Positions 1-8,315 of a stretch of DNA of 64,000 bases are shown one piece after another. Each line of letters begins with the position of its first letter. Within the stretch, counting starts at the first letter, position 1. The notes below the pieces were generated by a model. That model searched no databases. It was not told where the DNA came from and saw only the letters and a program-made list of their open reading frames with translations. Where the stretch lies: assembly GCA_016705005.1 (NCBI GenBank), contig JADIZB010000001.1, positions 496,001 to 560,000 of the forward strand, given 5' to 3'. The position numbers were made by a program, and so were the translations under genes. This DNA comes from Bacteroidales bacterium (GTDB lineage Bacteria > Bacteroidota > Bacteroidia > Bacteroidales > Lentimicrobiaceae).

Positions 1-1
1 A

Positions 2-106
2 CAGCCCGGTACACCTCATAATTTACTGAAATATAACAAATGGGCGGGGGATATGTTGCATCAGCCCCGGATGATTGAGCGTGTTCGTTGCTCAGGCAAG
101 GTGTAA
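2..106 (+). CDS. C-terminal fragment of an unidentified protein
   Basis: One frame is open from the window edge to a TAA at 104-106, giving 34 residues that include KYNKWAGDMLHQPRMIER. The other two forward frames stop early. It ends 47 bases before thiL on the same strand, so it is probably the end of the upstream gene. The fragment is too short to assign to a family. Confidence 0.4.
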   Translation, partial: QPGTPHNLLKYNKWAGDMLHQPRMIERVRCSGKV

Positions 107-119
107 ATCTTATTATCGC

Positions 120-127
120 TACTTTTG
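120..127 (+). promoter_or_regulatory. Possible -7 promoter element for thiL
   Basis: TACTTTTG matches the Bacteroidota -7 consensus TAnnTTTG and lies 26 bases before the thiL start codon. No TTG at the usual distance upstream is visible, so the -33 half is missing or weak. Confidence 0.35.
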
Positions 128-153
128 CATTCTGAAAATCAAACCATGAAACC

Positions 154-1202
154 ATGACAGACAACACAAACCCGCAACGCACCGAACTGTCGGCCCTCGG
201 CGAATTCGGCCTGATCAGCCACCTTACCACCGGCCTGAAGACTTTCCATAAGAGCACCCTGAAAGGTGTCGGTGATGATGCAGCGGTGATTGACAATGGT
301 GATGAGGTAACCCTGGTTTCAAAAGATCTGCTTGTGGAAGGTGTCCATTTCGATCTCACCTACACTCCACTCCGGCACCTGGGTTACAAAGCAGCTGTCG
401 TAAATATTTCAGATATTGTTGCCATGAACGGCACACCCACACAGATGCTGGTGGGAATTTCCGTATCAAACCGCTTTTCTGTGGAAGCCCTGGATGAATT
501 GTATGCCGGTATCCGGCTGGCCTGTGAGCGGTATAAAGTTGACCTTGTAGGGGGTGATACCACTTCCTCGGTTTCAGGATTGTTTCTTTCGATAACTGTT
601 ATCGGCCGGGCAAAAAGGAGGAAGTCATCTACCGCAACACTGCCCGTGAGCACGACCTGATCTGCGTAAGCGGAGATCTTGGCGGAGCCTATATCGGCCT
701 GCTGCTGCTCGAGAGGGAAAAGCAGGTTTACAAAGCCAACCCTCAGATGCAACCCGAACTGGAAGGAAACGACTACGTGCTTGAACGCCAGCTGAAACCG
801 GAAGCCAGGGTGGATGTGCTGGAAAAGCTCCGCATGGCCGGTGTTAAGCCAACCGCTATGATTGATATTTCGGACGGCCTGGCCAGCGAAGTGCTCCACA
901 TTGCTAAAGATTCGGGTCTGGGCTGCCGCATTTATGAAAACAAAATTCCGATCGATGTCGTTACTGCCGATATAGCCGCCGAATTCAAACTCGACCCAAC
1001 CACCGCAGCAATGAACGGAGGAGAGGATTATGAGCTGCTTTTCACGGTTGATGTGAACGATTTCGAAAAAGTAAAGGATCTGAAGGGCATTCACATCATC
1101 GGTCATATGCTGGAGAAGGCGGAAGGGGAATACCTTATCAGTAATGGCGGAAGTTTATATCCTATTGAGGCGCAAGGGTTTGATCATATGAGGAATGAGT
1201 AA
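154..1202 (+). CDS. thiL: Thiamine-monophosphate kinase, interrupted by a 1-base frameshift
   Basis: ThiL phosphorylates thiamine monophosphate to thiamine diphosphate, the active cofactor, in the cytoplasm. The N-terminal part reads GVGDDAAVI, VNISDIVAMNGTP and DLVGGDTTSS, the Mg-ATP binding motifs of the PurM/ThiL fold; the C-terminal part has MIDISDGLASEVLHIA and NGGEDYELLFTV. The two halves are in different frames. The first frame runs 154-660. The second resumes at a run of five A residues near 612-616 and ends at 1202. Adding one A to the run joins GRA to KKEEVIYRNT and restores about 350 residues, the usual family length. An upstream ATG at 146 hits a stop after three codons, so 154 is the start. 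The break may be a sequencing error, a real mutation or, less likely, programmed slippage. Confidence 0.85.
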
Positions 1203-1207
1203 GTGTT

Positions 1208-1245
1208 AAGTAAAAAGTCTAAAGTAAAAAGTAAAAAGTTTAAAT
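1208..1245 (+). repeat. AAAAAGT micro-repeat array, left copy
   Basis: An AT-rich array of TAAAAAGT and TCTAAAGT units follows thiL. Bases 1208-1233 are an exact 26-base inverted copy of 1688-1713, so the array brackets the four-helix-bundle gene. Related arrays recur near 1688, 7171, 13645 and 15090. Confidence 0.8.
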
Positions 1246-1308
1246 TTGTTGTACATCTGGGAATCCCTCTTAATAAAATAAAATTAAATACCTTTCTGAA
1301 AGAGAATT

Positions 1309-1680
1309 ATGAAGAATGATCTCACTGACAGACTCATGAATTTCGCTGTTGCCATCATTAAAATGAGTAGAAAGCTGGATAATTCCATTGAGAATAGAAT
1401 CATTAAAAATCAATTAATTAAGGCTGCGACTTCTGCAGGTGCAAATTATGAAGAAAGTCAGGGAGCCAGTTCAACGCCTGATTTCATTAATAAAGTAAAA
1501 ATCTCCCTAAAAGAAATGCGGGAAAGTAATTATTGGCTGAACATTCTTGGGCAAACAGTAAATCCTTCTGATAGACCCTCTGATCTGGATGATTTGATTG
1601 GCGAATCAGAACAGTTAAAAAAAATACTCGGAGCAATTTGCAGAAAAAAAACAGGTAAAATCAATAACAACACACTCTGA
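1309..1680 (+). CDS. Four-helix-bundle protein (23S rRNA intervening-sequence / bAvd-like family)
   Basis: The 123-residue protein is almost entirely helical and has the family pattern: an N-terminal DRLMNFAVAIIKMSRKL helix, then IIKNQLIKAATSAGANYEES, then FINKVKISLKEMRESNYWL, and a C-terminal LKKILGAICRKK helix. The family was named from ORFs in 23S rRNA intervening sequences and is related to the Avd accessory protein of diversity-generating retroelements. Its members form pentameric four-helix bundles that can bind nucleic acid, but a cellular role is not established for stand-alone copies. Here no reverse transcriptase or variable repeat is nearby. The gene lies between inverted copies of a micro-repeat array, which suggests it moved as a cassette between thiL and uvrC. 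Confidence 0.85.
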   Translation: MKNDLTDRLMNFAVAIIKMSRKLDNSIENRIIKNQLIKAATSAGANYEESQGASSTPDFINKVKISLKEMRESNYWLNILGQTVNPSDRPSDLDDLIGESEQLKKILGAICRKKTGKINNNTL

Positions 1681-1687
1681 AGACCTC

Positions 1688-1724
1688 TACTTTTTACTTT
1701 AGACTTTTTACTTTTTACTTTTAA
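1688..1724 (-). repeat. AAAAAGT micro-repeat array, right inverted copy
   Basis: Units of CTTTTTA and CTTTAGA lie between the four-helix-bundle gene and uvrC. Bases 1688-1713 are the exact reverse complement of 1208-1233. The array ends eight bases before the uvrC ATG, so it forms most of the uvrC 5' untranslated region if transcription starts nearby. Confidence 0.8.
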
Positions 1725-1731
1725 TTCAGCT

Positions 1732-3534
1732 ATGTCTTCAACTAATATCGTCTCGATCCTGAAAACCCTCCCGAACGACCCCGGGGTGTATCAGTATTAC
1801 GATAAGGATGGAACCATCATTTATGTGGGGAAGGCAAAAAATCTGAAGAAGAGGGTTATGTCCTACTTCAACAAGGACAGTTCACTTCCCGGTAAAGTGA
1901 GGGTGCTGGTGGCCCGGATTGCCGATATCCGCTGGATTGCCGTGGAAAGTGAATCGGATGCGTTACTGCTTGAAAACAACATGATCAAAGAGTACCAGCC
2001 CAGGTATAACATCATGCTGAAAGACGACAAGACCTACCCCTGGATCTGCATTAAGAGTGAACCCTTTCCGCGCGTTTTTCCCACAAGAAACCTGATCAGA
2101 GACGGTAGTGAATATTTCGGGCCTTATGCTTCCGTAAAAATGATGAATACTTTGCTGGATCTGATCAGGCAGCTTTACCCGTTGCGCAATTGCAGTCTGA
2201 GTCTCACCAGGCAGAACATCGCTTCAGGAAAATTCAAAGTCTGCCTTGAGTACCACATCGGTAACTGTCTCGGCCCCTGTGAGGGCCTGCAGAATGAGGA
2301 AGACTATCTTGAAACCATCAGGGGTATCCGAGGGATCATCAAAGGCAACATCAGTATGGTTAAGAACCAGCTTGCCGGTCTGATGAAACAGTATGCCGAA
2401 ACCTTTGCCTATGAAAAGGCCCAGGTGGTAAAAGAGAAGATAGAACTGCTTGACCGATACCAGAGCAAGTCGCTGGTGGTCAACCCCTCCATCAACAATG
2501 TGGATGTGTTTTCCATCATTGAAGATGAACACTCTGCCTATGTTAATTTCGTAAAGGTAGCCTCGGGTGCAATTATACAGTCTCATACCGTTGAGCTGAA
2601 GAAGAAGCTTGATGAAACCACCGAGGAACTGCTTTCGATGGCCATTGCCGATCTGCATCCCCGTTTCAGCAGCGGAGCAGCTGAGATCATTGTTCCGATG
2701 ATGCCGGAATTCAGGTTGCCCGATCTCACTTATACCGTCCCGCAAAGGGGCGACAAAAAGCAACTGCTTGAATTGTCGGAACGCAATGCAAAATATTACC
2801 AGCTTGACAAGCAACGTCAGAAAGAACTGGTAGATCCTGAACGGCGGACCAAACGTATCCTTGACACCATCAGAAAGGACCTTGGCCTGAAAGAACTGCC
2901 GGTCCATATGGAGTGTTTTGATAATTCAAATATTCAGGGCACCTATCCGGTAGCAGCCATGGTGGTATTCAGGAATGCAAGGCCGGAGAAGAAGGATTAC
3001 CGGCACTTTAATATTAAGACCGTGGAAGGACCTGATGATTTTGCCTCCATGGAAGAAGTTGTGTACCGCCGTTACAGCCGGCTTCTGGAGGAAGGACAGG
3101 AACTTCCCCAGTTGGTGATTATTGACGGCGGTAAAGGTCAGCTGAGTTCTGCAATGAACAGCATCGATAAGTTAGGTCTTCGGGAAAGAATCCAACTGGT
3201 CGGGATTGCCAAACGGCTCGAAGAGCTGTATTTCCCCGGCGACCCGCTGCCATTGCATCTTGATAAAAAGTCAGAGACCCTGAAGGTTATCCAGCAGATG
3301 CGCGATGAAGCCCACCGTTTTGGGATAACCCACCACCGTAAACGCCGCGAAAAAGGAACAATCAAAACCAGTCTTTCCGACATTGAAGGCATCGGACCGG
3401 CCAATTCACAGGCTCTGCTGAGGAAATTCAAATCTGTGAAAAACATCAGGCAGGCGTCCTTTGAGGAACTGGAATCGGCGATAGGGAAATCGAAAGCTGC
3501 TTTAGTATTCGGGCATTTCCATCCTGAACTATAA
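1732..3534 (+). CDS. uvrC: Excinuclease ABC subunit C
   Basis: UvrC makes both incisions around bulky DNA lesions after UvrA/UvrB loading in nucleotide excision repair. At 600 residues it has full family length. The GIY-YIG nuclease is at residues 10-95 (GVYQYY, IIYVGKAKNLKKR). A UVR helix pair that contacts UvrB is near 205-240 (YEKAQVVKEKIELL). The RNase H-like second nuclease contains ECFDNSNIQGTYPVAAMVVF, and a helix-hairpin-helix tail has LSDIEGIGPANSQALL. The start follows a micro-repeat array with no clear Shine-Dalgarno sequence. No uvrA or uvrB is in the window. Confidence 0.97.
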   Translation: MSSTNIVSILKTLPNDPGVYQYYDKDGTIIYVGKAKNLKKRVMSYFNKDSSLPGKVRVLVARIADIRWIAVESESDALLLENNMIKEYQPRYNIMLKDDKTYPWICIKSEPFPRVFPTRNLIRDGSEYFGPYASVKMMNTLLDLIRQLYPLRNCSLSLTRQNIASGKFKVCLEYHIGNCLGPCEGLQNEEDYLETIRGIRGIIKGNISMVKNQLAGLMKQYAETFAYEKAQVVKEKIELLDRYQSKSLVVNPSINNVDVFSIIEDEHSAYVNFVKVASGAIIQSHTVELKKKLDETTEELLSMAIADLHPRFSSGAAEIIVPMMPEFRLPDLTYTVPQRGDKKQLLELSERNAKYYQLDKQRQKELVDPERRTKRILDTIRKDLGLKELPVHMECFDNSNIQGTYPVAAMVVFRNARPEKKDYRHFNIKTVEGPDDFASMEEVVYRRYSRLLEEGQELPQLVIIDGGKGQLSSAMNSIDKLGLRERIQLVGIAKRLEELYFPGDPLPLHLDKKSETLKVIQQMRDEAHRFGITHHRKRREKGTIKTSLSDIEGIGPANSQALLRKFKSVKNIRQASFEELESAIGKSKAALVFGHFHPEL

Positions 3535-3799
3535 ATAACCATCGGTGCTTCTGTTGATTCGTAAGCAGTTTCCATTGATAACTGCCTGATACCCGAATTT
3601 TTAACAACGAATCAGGAATACATATATTTCTGATTATCAATATAATTGATGTTAATTGCGTGTTGATAAAAATTTTTACACGTATACCCTGCCGCCCTGA
3701 AAATGAGTTACATTCGCAATAATTGAGAAAACAGAATTCACCCGGATGGCAGGCTTCTGCCGGGAATCAACGGTTTATGGTTAATAAATAATATGCTAT

Positions 3800-4249
3800 A
3801 TGAAAAAGTATATATGGTTATCGTTATGTATGATACTGGTTTCAGGAGCTTATTCTGTTTCAGGGCAGGTTTACAACAAGGGCCTCGACAATCTTTCAAC
3901 TGAAGTCAGAACAGCGTTTTCAAAAAAATATGCTGTATCCAGTGAAGAAAACTGGGCCAGGGTTGATCATTCCATCCTGATTTCATTCAGATCAGGCAAT
4001 GAATACTATGATGCTTTCTTTGATGAAAAAGGCAAATGGCTGAGAACAGAAACAGCCATCAGGTTTGAACAACTCCCAAAAATTGTCCAGGACAGTCTGA
4101 AAACAGGCGAGTTCAGCACCTGGCAGAAAGGAAGCGTTCTTAAGGTTGAATTACCCGGCGCTGCGGAGAATTACCGGATTTACGTGTACAGCAAGGACTG
4201 GAATGAGATGGAGGTGAATTTCGACAAGTCAGGGAAGCGGATCATATAA
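3800..4249 (+). CDS. Secreted PepSY-like protein
   Basis: The 149-residue protein starts with a signal peptide (KKYIWLSLCMILVSGAYSVSGQ) and carries two imperfect repeats of about 60 residues. Each has a helix followed by strands containing NWARVDHSILISF or YDAFFDEKGKWLRTE and EMEVNFDKSGKRI. This is the PepSY-like / BLIP-like fold common in secreted Bacteroidota proteins, often tied to envelope or protease-inhibitor roles, but no substrate can be named. It lies 52 bases upstream of the PPK2 start and may be co-transcribed with it. Confidence 0.65.
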   Translation: MKKYIWLSLCMILVSGAYSVSGQVYNKGLDNLSTEVRTAFSKKYAVSSEENWARVDHSILISFRSGNEYYDAFFDEKGKWLRTETAIRFEQLPKIVQDSLKTGEFSTWQKGSVLKVELPGAAENYRIYVYSKDWNEMEVNFDKSGKRII

Positions 4250-4301
4250 CAAAGTCCCTGATTACACGTTTTTGCGGTATACATTATCAACCCTTATCAG
4301 G

Positions 4302-5060
4302 ATGAAGAACCTCAGCAGGCACGAAGACCGTTACAAGGCAGAGATGAGGGATCTGCAGATAGAGCTGATCAAGTTGCAGAAATGGATCCAGGATCAGCAA
4401 CTCCGGCTTGCCATCATCTTTGAGGGGCGCGATACCGCAGGTAAAGGGGGAGCGATCTACCGGTTTACCCGATACCTGAATCCCAGGGCCATGCGGGTAG
4501 TGGCACTACCGAAACCCAATGAGGTAGAAAAGGGACAGTGGTACTTTCAGCGGTACATCAAAGAACTCCCCAATCCCGGAGAGATTGTATTTTTCGACCG
4601 CAGCTGGTATAACCGGGCGGTGGTTGAACCGGTGATGGGTTTCTGTACCAGGGAGCAATATGAGCTTTTTCTGAAACAGGCCCCGGCTTTCGAACAGATG
4701 CTTCTCGACGATGGCATCATGCTGATCAAATTCTGGTTTTCTATCGACATTAAGGAACAAAAAGTCCGGATTGAGGACCGTATTCAGAATCCGCTGAAAA
4801 TGTGGAAACTCAGCACAGTGGATCTGAAAGCCCAGCAGATGTGGGATGAGTTCACCAACTTTAAGAATGAAATGTTCCTGCACACACACAGTGCCGAAAA
4901 CCCATGGGTAATTGTAAAAGGGAATCACAAACCTACCGCCCGCATCGAAGCCATGCGGTATCTGCTCGCAAGGCTCGACTATCCGGAAAAGTCGCAGGCG
5001 AAGGTTTCATTCGAACCAAACCCGGAGATCATAAATGTTTTCGATCCCTCTACGGTCTGA
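4302..5060 (+). CDS. Polyphosphate kinase 2 family protein
   Basis: PPK2 enzymes transfer phosphate between polyphosphate and nucleotides (ADP to ATP, AMP to ADP or GDP to GTP, depending on class). The Walker A loop is EGRDTAGKGG at residues 41-50, followed by the DRSWYNRAVVEPVMGF segment (Walker B plus the start of the lid) and the KMWKLSTVDL region. The ATG at 4302, preceded by a short AGG, gives 252 residues, which fits single-domain PPK2. An upstream in-frame TTG at 4272 would add ten residues that look non-conserved. The fold is clear, but the nucleotide preference cannot be read from sequence alone. Confidence 0.93.
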   Translation: MKNLSRHEDRYKAEMRDLQIELIKLQKWIQDQQLRLAIIFEGRDTAGKGGAIYRFTRYLNPRAMRVVALPKPNEVEKGQWYFQRYIKELPNPGEIVFFDRSWYNRAVVEPVMGFCTREQYELFLKQAPAFEQMLLDDGIMLIKFWFSIDIKEQKVRIEDRIQNPLKMWKLSTVDLKAQQMWDEFTNFKNEMFLHTHSAENPWVIVKGNHKPTARIEAMRYLLARLDYPEKSQAKVSFEPNPEIINVFDPSTV

Positions 5061-5104
5061 CAAAAACCAGTATTACCCGTTGTTTTTAGAGCATCACAAT
5101 GCCT

Positions 5105-6076
5105 TCAACGGAAAATGAACACCCGTGGCATCTCTCCTTTTTTCACATATCCCCTGAACATTCCGGAAGTATTGAAGGGCATAGCAATATTTCCTCTGAA
5201 ATCAACGGCTATCAACCCTCCGTTTGCTCCCTGAATTTTCAGTTTATCATTGATGATAATACCGGAAGCCTGTTCTACTGTTTCACCAAGATACAACATC
5301 CGCGCAGAAAGATCATAGGCTACGGAATTGCGGATAAAAAATTCTCCATGGCCGGTGCAGGATACGGCACAGCTTTCATTGTTAGCATAGGTACCTGCCC
5401 CGATGATGGGGGAGTCGCCAATGCGCCCGAATTTCTTATATACCATACCTCCGGTTGAAGTGGCTGCAGCCAGATTTCCGCTCATGTCGAGCGCGACGGC
5501 ACCAACGGTACCTTTCCGGCCTTCCGTTTCCATTCTTGCCTTAACCCTCTGATATTCCTGCCAGCTCTCTTCGGTATAAAAATAAGACGGATCAACCATT
5601 TCGAGTCCCTGAATGCGGGCGAACTCCTCCGCTCCGCGTCCGGCCATCATCACGTGGGCGGAAGAATCCATCACCCTCCGGGCGGCTTCAACCGGACTTT
5701 TAATGGTCATCACCCCGGCCACGGCACCGGCTTTCAGGGTTTTCCCATCCATGATGGATGCATCCAGTTCATTTTTACCTTCTGCATTGAAAACAGCGCC
5801 CTTACCTGCATTGAAGAGGGGGCATTCTTCCATCAGCTGAACGGCAGCAACCACAGCATCCAGGGCACTGCCACCTGATGCCAGGACTTTTTCACCAGCC
5901 GCCAAAGCTTCTGTAAGCTTTTGCTCATAAAGACCCTGCTTTTCAGGGGTAATTCTTTCGGGTGTAATGTTTCCTGCACCGCCATGAATCACCAGTACAT
6001 ATCCGGGCCGCTGGGCATGGGCGGTGTTCGCCAGGAGTGTGATTGCTATTGCAAAAAAGTAAAAAAGCTGCTTCAT
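5105..6076 (-). CDS. Isoaspartyl peptidase / L-asparaginase (Ntn-hydrolase), exported
   Basis: This is a plant-type asparaginase that also cleaves isoaspartyl dipeptides. It is made as a precursor that cuts itself to expose a Thr nucleophile. That Thr is residue 190 in GRKGTVGAVALD, and the beta-subunit continues with AAATSTGGM and GDSPIIGAGTYA. The alpha part opens with VLVIHGGAG. A 21-residue signal peptide (KQLFYFFAIAITLLANTAHA) sends it to the periplasm. At 323 residues it is complete. It faces the convergent PPK2 gene with only 44 bases between stops. Confidence 0.94.
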   Translation of the reverse strand: MKQLFYFFAIAITLLANTAHAQRPGYVLVIHGGAGNITPERITPEKQGLYEQKLTEALAAGEKVLASGGSALDAVVAAVQLMEECPLFNAGKGAVFNAEGKNELDASIMDGKTLKAGAVAGVMTIKSPVEAARRVMDSSAHVMMAGRGAEEFARIQGLEMVDPSYFYTEESWQEYQRVKARMETEGRKGTVGAVALDMSGNLAAATSTGGMVYKKFGRIGDSPIIGAGTYANNESCAVSCTGHGEFFIRNSVAYDLSARMLYLGETVEQASGIIINDKLKIQGANGGLIAVDFRGNIAMPFNTSGMFRGYVKKGEMPRVFIFR

Positions 6077-6170
6077 AATGAAGGGAATTAGAATGAATAT
6101 GCAAGAATTATATTTAATCTGTTGTGCGGTCGGGTTTCTATGCTACTGACTATGAGATATATTGAGCAAT

Positions 6171-6186
6171 TCCGATAGCTGTCGGA
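6171..6186. repeat. Near-perfect palindrome TCCGATAGCTGTCGGA
   Basis: A 16-base palindrome with one mismatch pair lies in the 283-base gap between two minus-strand genes. It is followed by a GAGCAAAGTCGAAGACAGAC segment and a CCGCCAAAGGAGGGCAGGC segment. Both resemble short dispersed repeats I associate with Bacteroidota genomes, so this gap looks like a collection site for intergenic repeats. Confidence 0.5.
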
Positions 6187-6306
6187 TCCACTCAGGATGA
6201 CTGTCAGTCTGAGCAAAGTCGAAGACAGACACCCTTAACAAAATGACTATAATCGTAAACCATGACTGCCGTTTTACCCGCCAAAGGAGGGCAGGCAAAC
6301 TGTAAA

Positions 6307-6365
6307 TTCGTCATTCGTCATTCGTAATTCGTCATTCGTAATTCGTCATTCCTAATTTGTCATTC
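6307..6365. repeat. Tandem TCATTCGTAATTCG micro-repeat
   Basis: Alternating CGTCATT and CGTAATT units repeat about eight times and run into the 3' end of the TauE/SafE gene, whose stop codon and last residues are made from the repeat. The reverse complement of the unit appears again at 14939-14972. Confidence 0.75.
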
Positions 6366-7134
6366 AAACATCCCCCGGATGTCGATAATCCCGAACAAAT
6401 CGGCCGAAGTAACCAGGATGATCACGATGATAAACCAGCGGATAAAATTGGCTCCCCAGGTGACGGCATAGCGCGAAGCCACAAATGCACCAATGATATT
6501 TCCGATGGAATGAATAAGCCCGAACTGCCAGTTGACTTTGTCGTTGAGAATGAATACCAGCAAGGCAAAAATGGTGTACATAAGCACAATAAAAACCTTG
6601 ATGGCATTGGCCCTTACCAGGTCGTATCCGGCACCCAGCACAATACCGGCAAGCAGAAAATAGCCCACCCCCACCTGTACAAAGCCTCCATAAATGCCTA
6701 TGACAAAGAAGATCAGCATCTGCAGCGGACTGACTTTTTTCAGTTGCAGAGCCTTCTGGCCCTTCAACCATTTATCAGGATCGGTGATGATAAAAACAAT
6801 CATCATCAGCATCACCACTGCAATGGCCTTGCGGAAAGTGGCTTCATCAATCTGTACCGATAACCGGGCACCGATGATGGAACCAATCACGGTGGGAATG
6901 GAAAGCCACAATGCTTTTCTTGTATCGAGTAATTTCTTCTGCCTGAAAGGTAGTGACAGAAGTCAGGTTCTGAAGAATCACCGCAATGCGGTTGGTGCCG
7001 TTGGCAATGTCGGCCGGCAGACCCATAAACATGAACAGCGAAAGTGAAATGATGGTACCACCACCCGCCAGGGTATTGATAAACCCGACAAAAACACCGG
7101 AAACGATCAGGGCAATGACTTCAAGACTCGACAT
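6360..7134 (-). CDS. TauE/SafE (DUF81) family permease, interrupted by a frameshift
   Basis: Members export sulfite, sulfonates or other organic anions across the inner membrane. The N-terminal half carries the family signature GFINTLAGGGTIISL and NGTNRIAVILQNLTSVTTF; the C-terminal half carries GSIIGARLSV, GGFVQVGVGYFLL and several hydrophobic helices. The two halves lie in different frames joined near 6945, where removing one base turns the sequence into TTFRQKKLLDTRKALWLS, a normal family continuation. Start ATG 7134 is preferred over the upstream TTG at 7155, because a TACCTTTG promoter element lies at 7160-7153 and would overlap a longer N terminus. Restored length is about 258 residues. 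Confidence 0.82.
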
Positions 7135-7152
7135 GGCTGGGACTTGGAAGGG

Positions 7153-7160
7153 CAAAGGTA
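7153..7160 (-). promoter_or_regulatory. -7 promoter element for the TauE/SafE gene
   Basis: Read on the minus strand this is TACCTTTG, a match to TAnnTTTG, 18 bases upstream of the ATG at 7134. The area upstream of it is a micro-repeat array, and no clear -33 TTG is seen at normal spacing. Confidence 0.4.
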
Positions 7161-7170
7161 TGGAAGCATG

Positions 7171-7206
7171 AAGTAAAAAGTAAAAAGTCTAAAGTAAAAA
7201 GTTTCA
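7171..7206 (+). repeat. AAAAAGT micro-repeat array
   Basis: Units of TAAAAAG and TCTAAAG lie between the divergent TauE/SafE and Gate-domain genes. This is the same family, in the same orientation, as the array at 1208-1245. Confidence 0.75.
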
Positions 7207-7260
7207 GGGTTACAGAGTTACAAGTTCTGAGATTCAGCTTTTTTATGTTTCAGATTCATC

Positions 7261-8241
7261 ATGGTATTTTTACCTTTGGCTGCCAGTAAAGAAAATCATT
7301 TGAAGACAGAATCCTTCGCTCAGAGACTTAACCGCTGCATAAAAACGGCACTGCCCAAAGGCCTGAAAACAGCCTGGTGGCTGATAAAGATAACCGTTCC
7401 GGTTTCATTCGGGGTTATGCTGCTTGATTATTTCGGATTGTTAAACCTGATTGCCGGGTATACAAGTCCGGTTTTTAACCATCTCGGACTGCCGGGAGTA
7501 TCGGCCGTAGTGTTTATCACCAGTATTTTTACCAATGTCTACTCAGTGGTGGCCATCCTGGCCATGCTCGACCTCCCTGTGCGCGAAGGAACCATACTGG
7601 CAGCCATGTGCCTGGTTTCGCATGGATTTCTCATCGAATCAGCGGTTATGAAAAGAACCGGGTCGTCGGTGGTAAGGATGGTGATCCTGCGGCTCAGCGG
7701 CAGTTTTATTGTTGCCTGGCTGCTGAACCTGATGATGCCCGGTAAAATGGCTGTCGAAACCATCACCATAGCGTCAGCGCAGGTTGATTTTCTAACCGCA
7801 CTGCTTCACTGGTTTACTTCCATTACTTCTACTGTGATCAAAATCCTGATCCTGGTAAATTTATTGCTGGTTTTTCAGCAGATCCTGGAGGAATTCGGTA
7901 TGATCGGTGCCATCAACAAACCTTTATCGCCCCTGATGAAGGTGTTTGGGTTGCCCGGCAGTACCACGCTTTCATGGGTGGTTGCCAACCTGATCGGCCT
8001 GGCATATGGCTCGGCGATCATGATCGACCAGAGCGAAAAAGGCAGAATGAGCCGCGAAGATGCCGACCTGCTGAACCACCATGTGGCTGTTTCGCATTCA
8101 CAACTGGAAGACCCGCTGTTGTTCGTTACCCTGGGTTATACCCTTCACTGGCTGATCTGGCCCAGAATTCTGGTGGGGATGCTGGCGGTGTGGTTGAGGA
8201 AGGGAGAGTTGAAAGTAAAAAATCTGAGGGAAAAAGTTTGA
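7261..8241 (+). CDS. Nucleoside-recognition (Gate) domain membrane protein
   Basis: The 326-residue protein is very hydrophobic, with about eight membrane spans and two Gate-like halves. The first includes WWLIKITVPVSFGVMLLDYFG and the second SSITSTVIKILILVNLLLVF-like helices, with an LSWVVANLIGLAYGSAIM loop. Gate proteins occur in nucleoside transporters, spore maturation proteins and FeoB, and the stand-alone form has no assigned substrate. The last residues (ELKVKNLREKV) are encoded by a GAAAGTAAAAAAT stretch resembling the nearby micro-repeats, so the C terminus may be recent. Confidence 0.7.
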   Translation: MVFLPLAASKENHLKTESFAQRLNRCIKTALPKGLKTAWWLIKITVPVSFGVMLLDYFGLLNLIAGYTSPVFNHLGLPGVSAVVFITSIFTNVYSVVAILAMLDLPVREGTILAAMCLVSHGFLIESAVMKRTGSSVVRMVILRLSGSFIVAWLLNLMMPGKMAVETITIASAQVDFLTALLHWFTSITSTVIKILILVNLLLVFQQILEEFGMIGAINKPLSPLMKVFGLPGSTTLSWVVANLIGLAYGSAIMIDQSEKGRMSREDADLLNHHVAVSHSQLEDPLLFVTLGYTLHWLIWPRILVGMLAVWLRKGELKVKNLREKV

Positions 8242-8315
8242 AGGCTTCTCCATACATGGGTTCAGACGATTCGCTGTTTATTAGTTCAAACGGGAAACCA
8301 GTCCTTGTCCAAAGT

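Noticed and set aside
612..620. Programmed -1 frameshift as the main explanation for thiL
   Set aside because: Five A plus GGAGG is weaker than known AAAAAAG sites and other single-base breaks occur in this window, so an indel is simpler; kept only as an alternative.
1309..1680. Diversity-generating retroelement based on the bAvd-like gene
   Set aside because: No reverse transcriptase, no template/variable repeat pair and no target protein gene are nearby.
3566..3585. Terminator after uvrC
   Set aside because: GCAGTT can pair with AACTGC, but the stem is short and AT-rich and there is no T-run.
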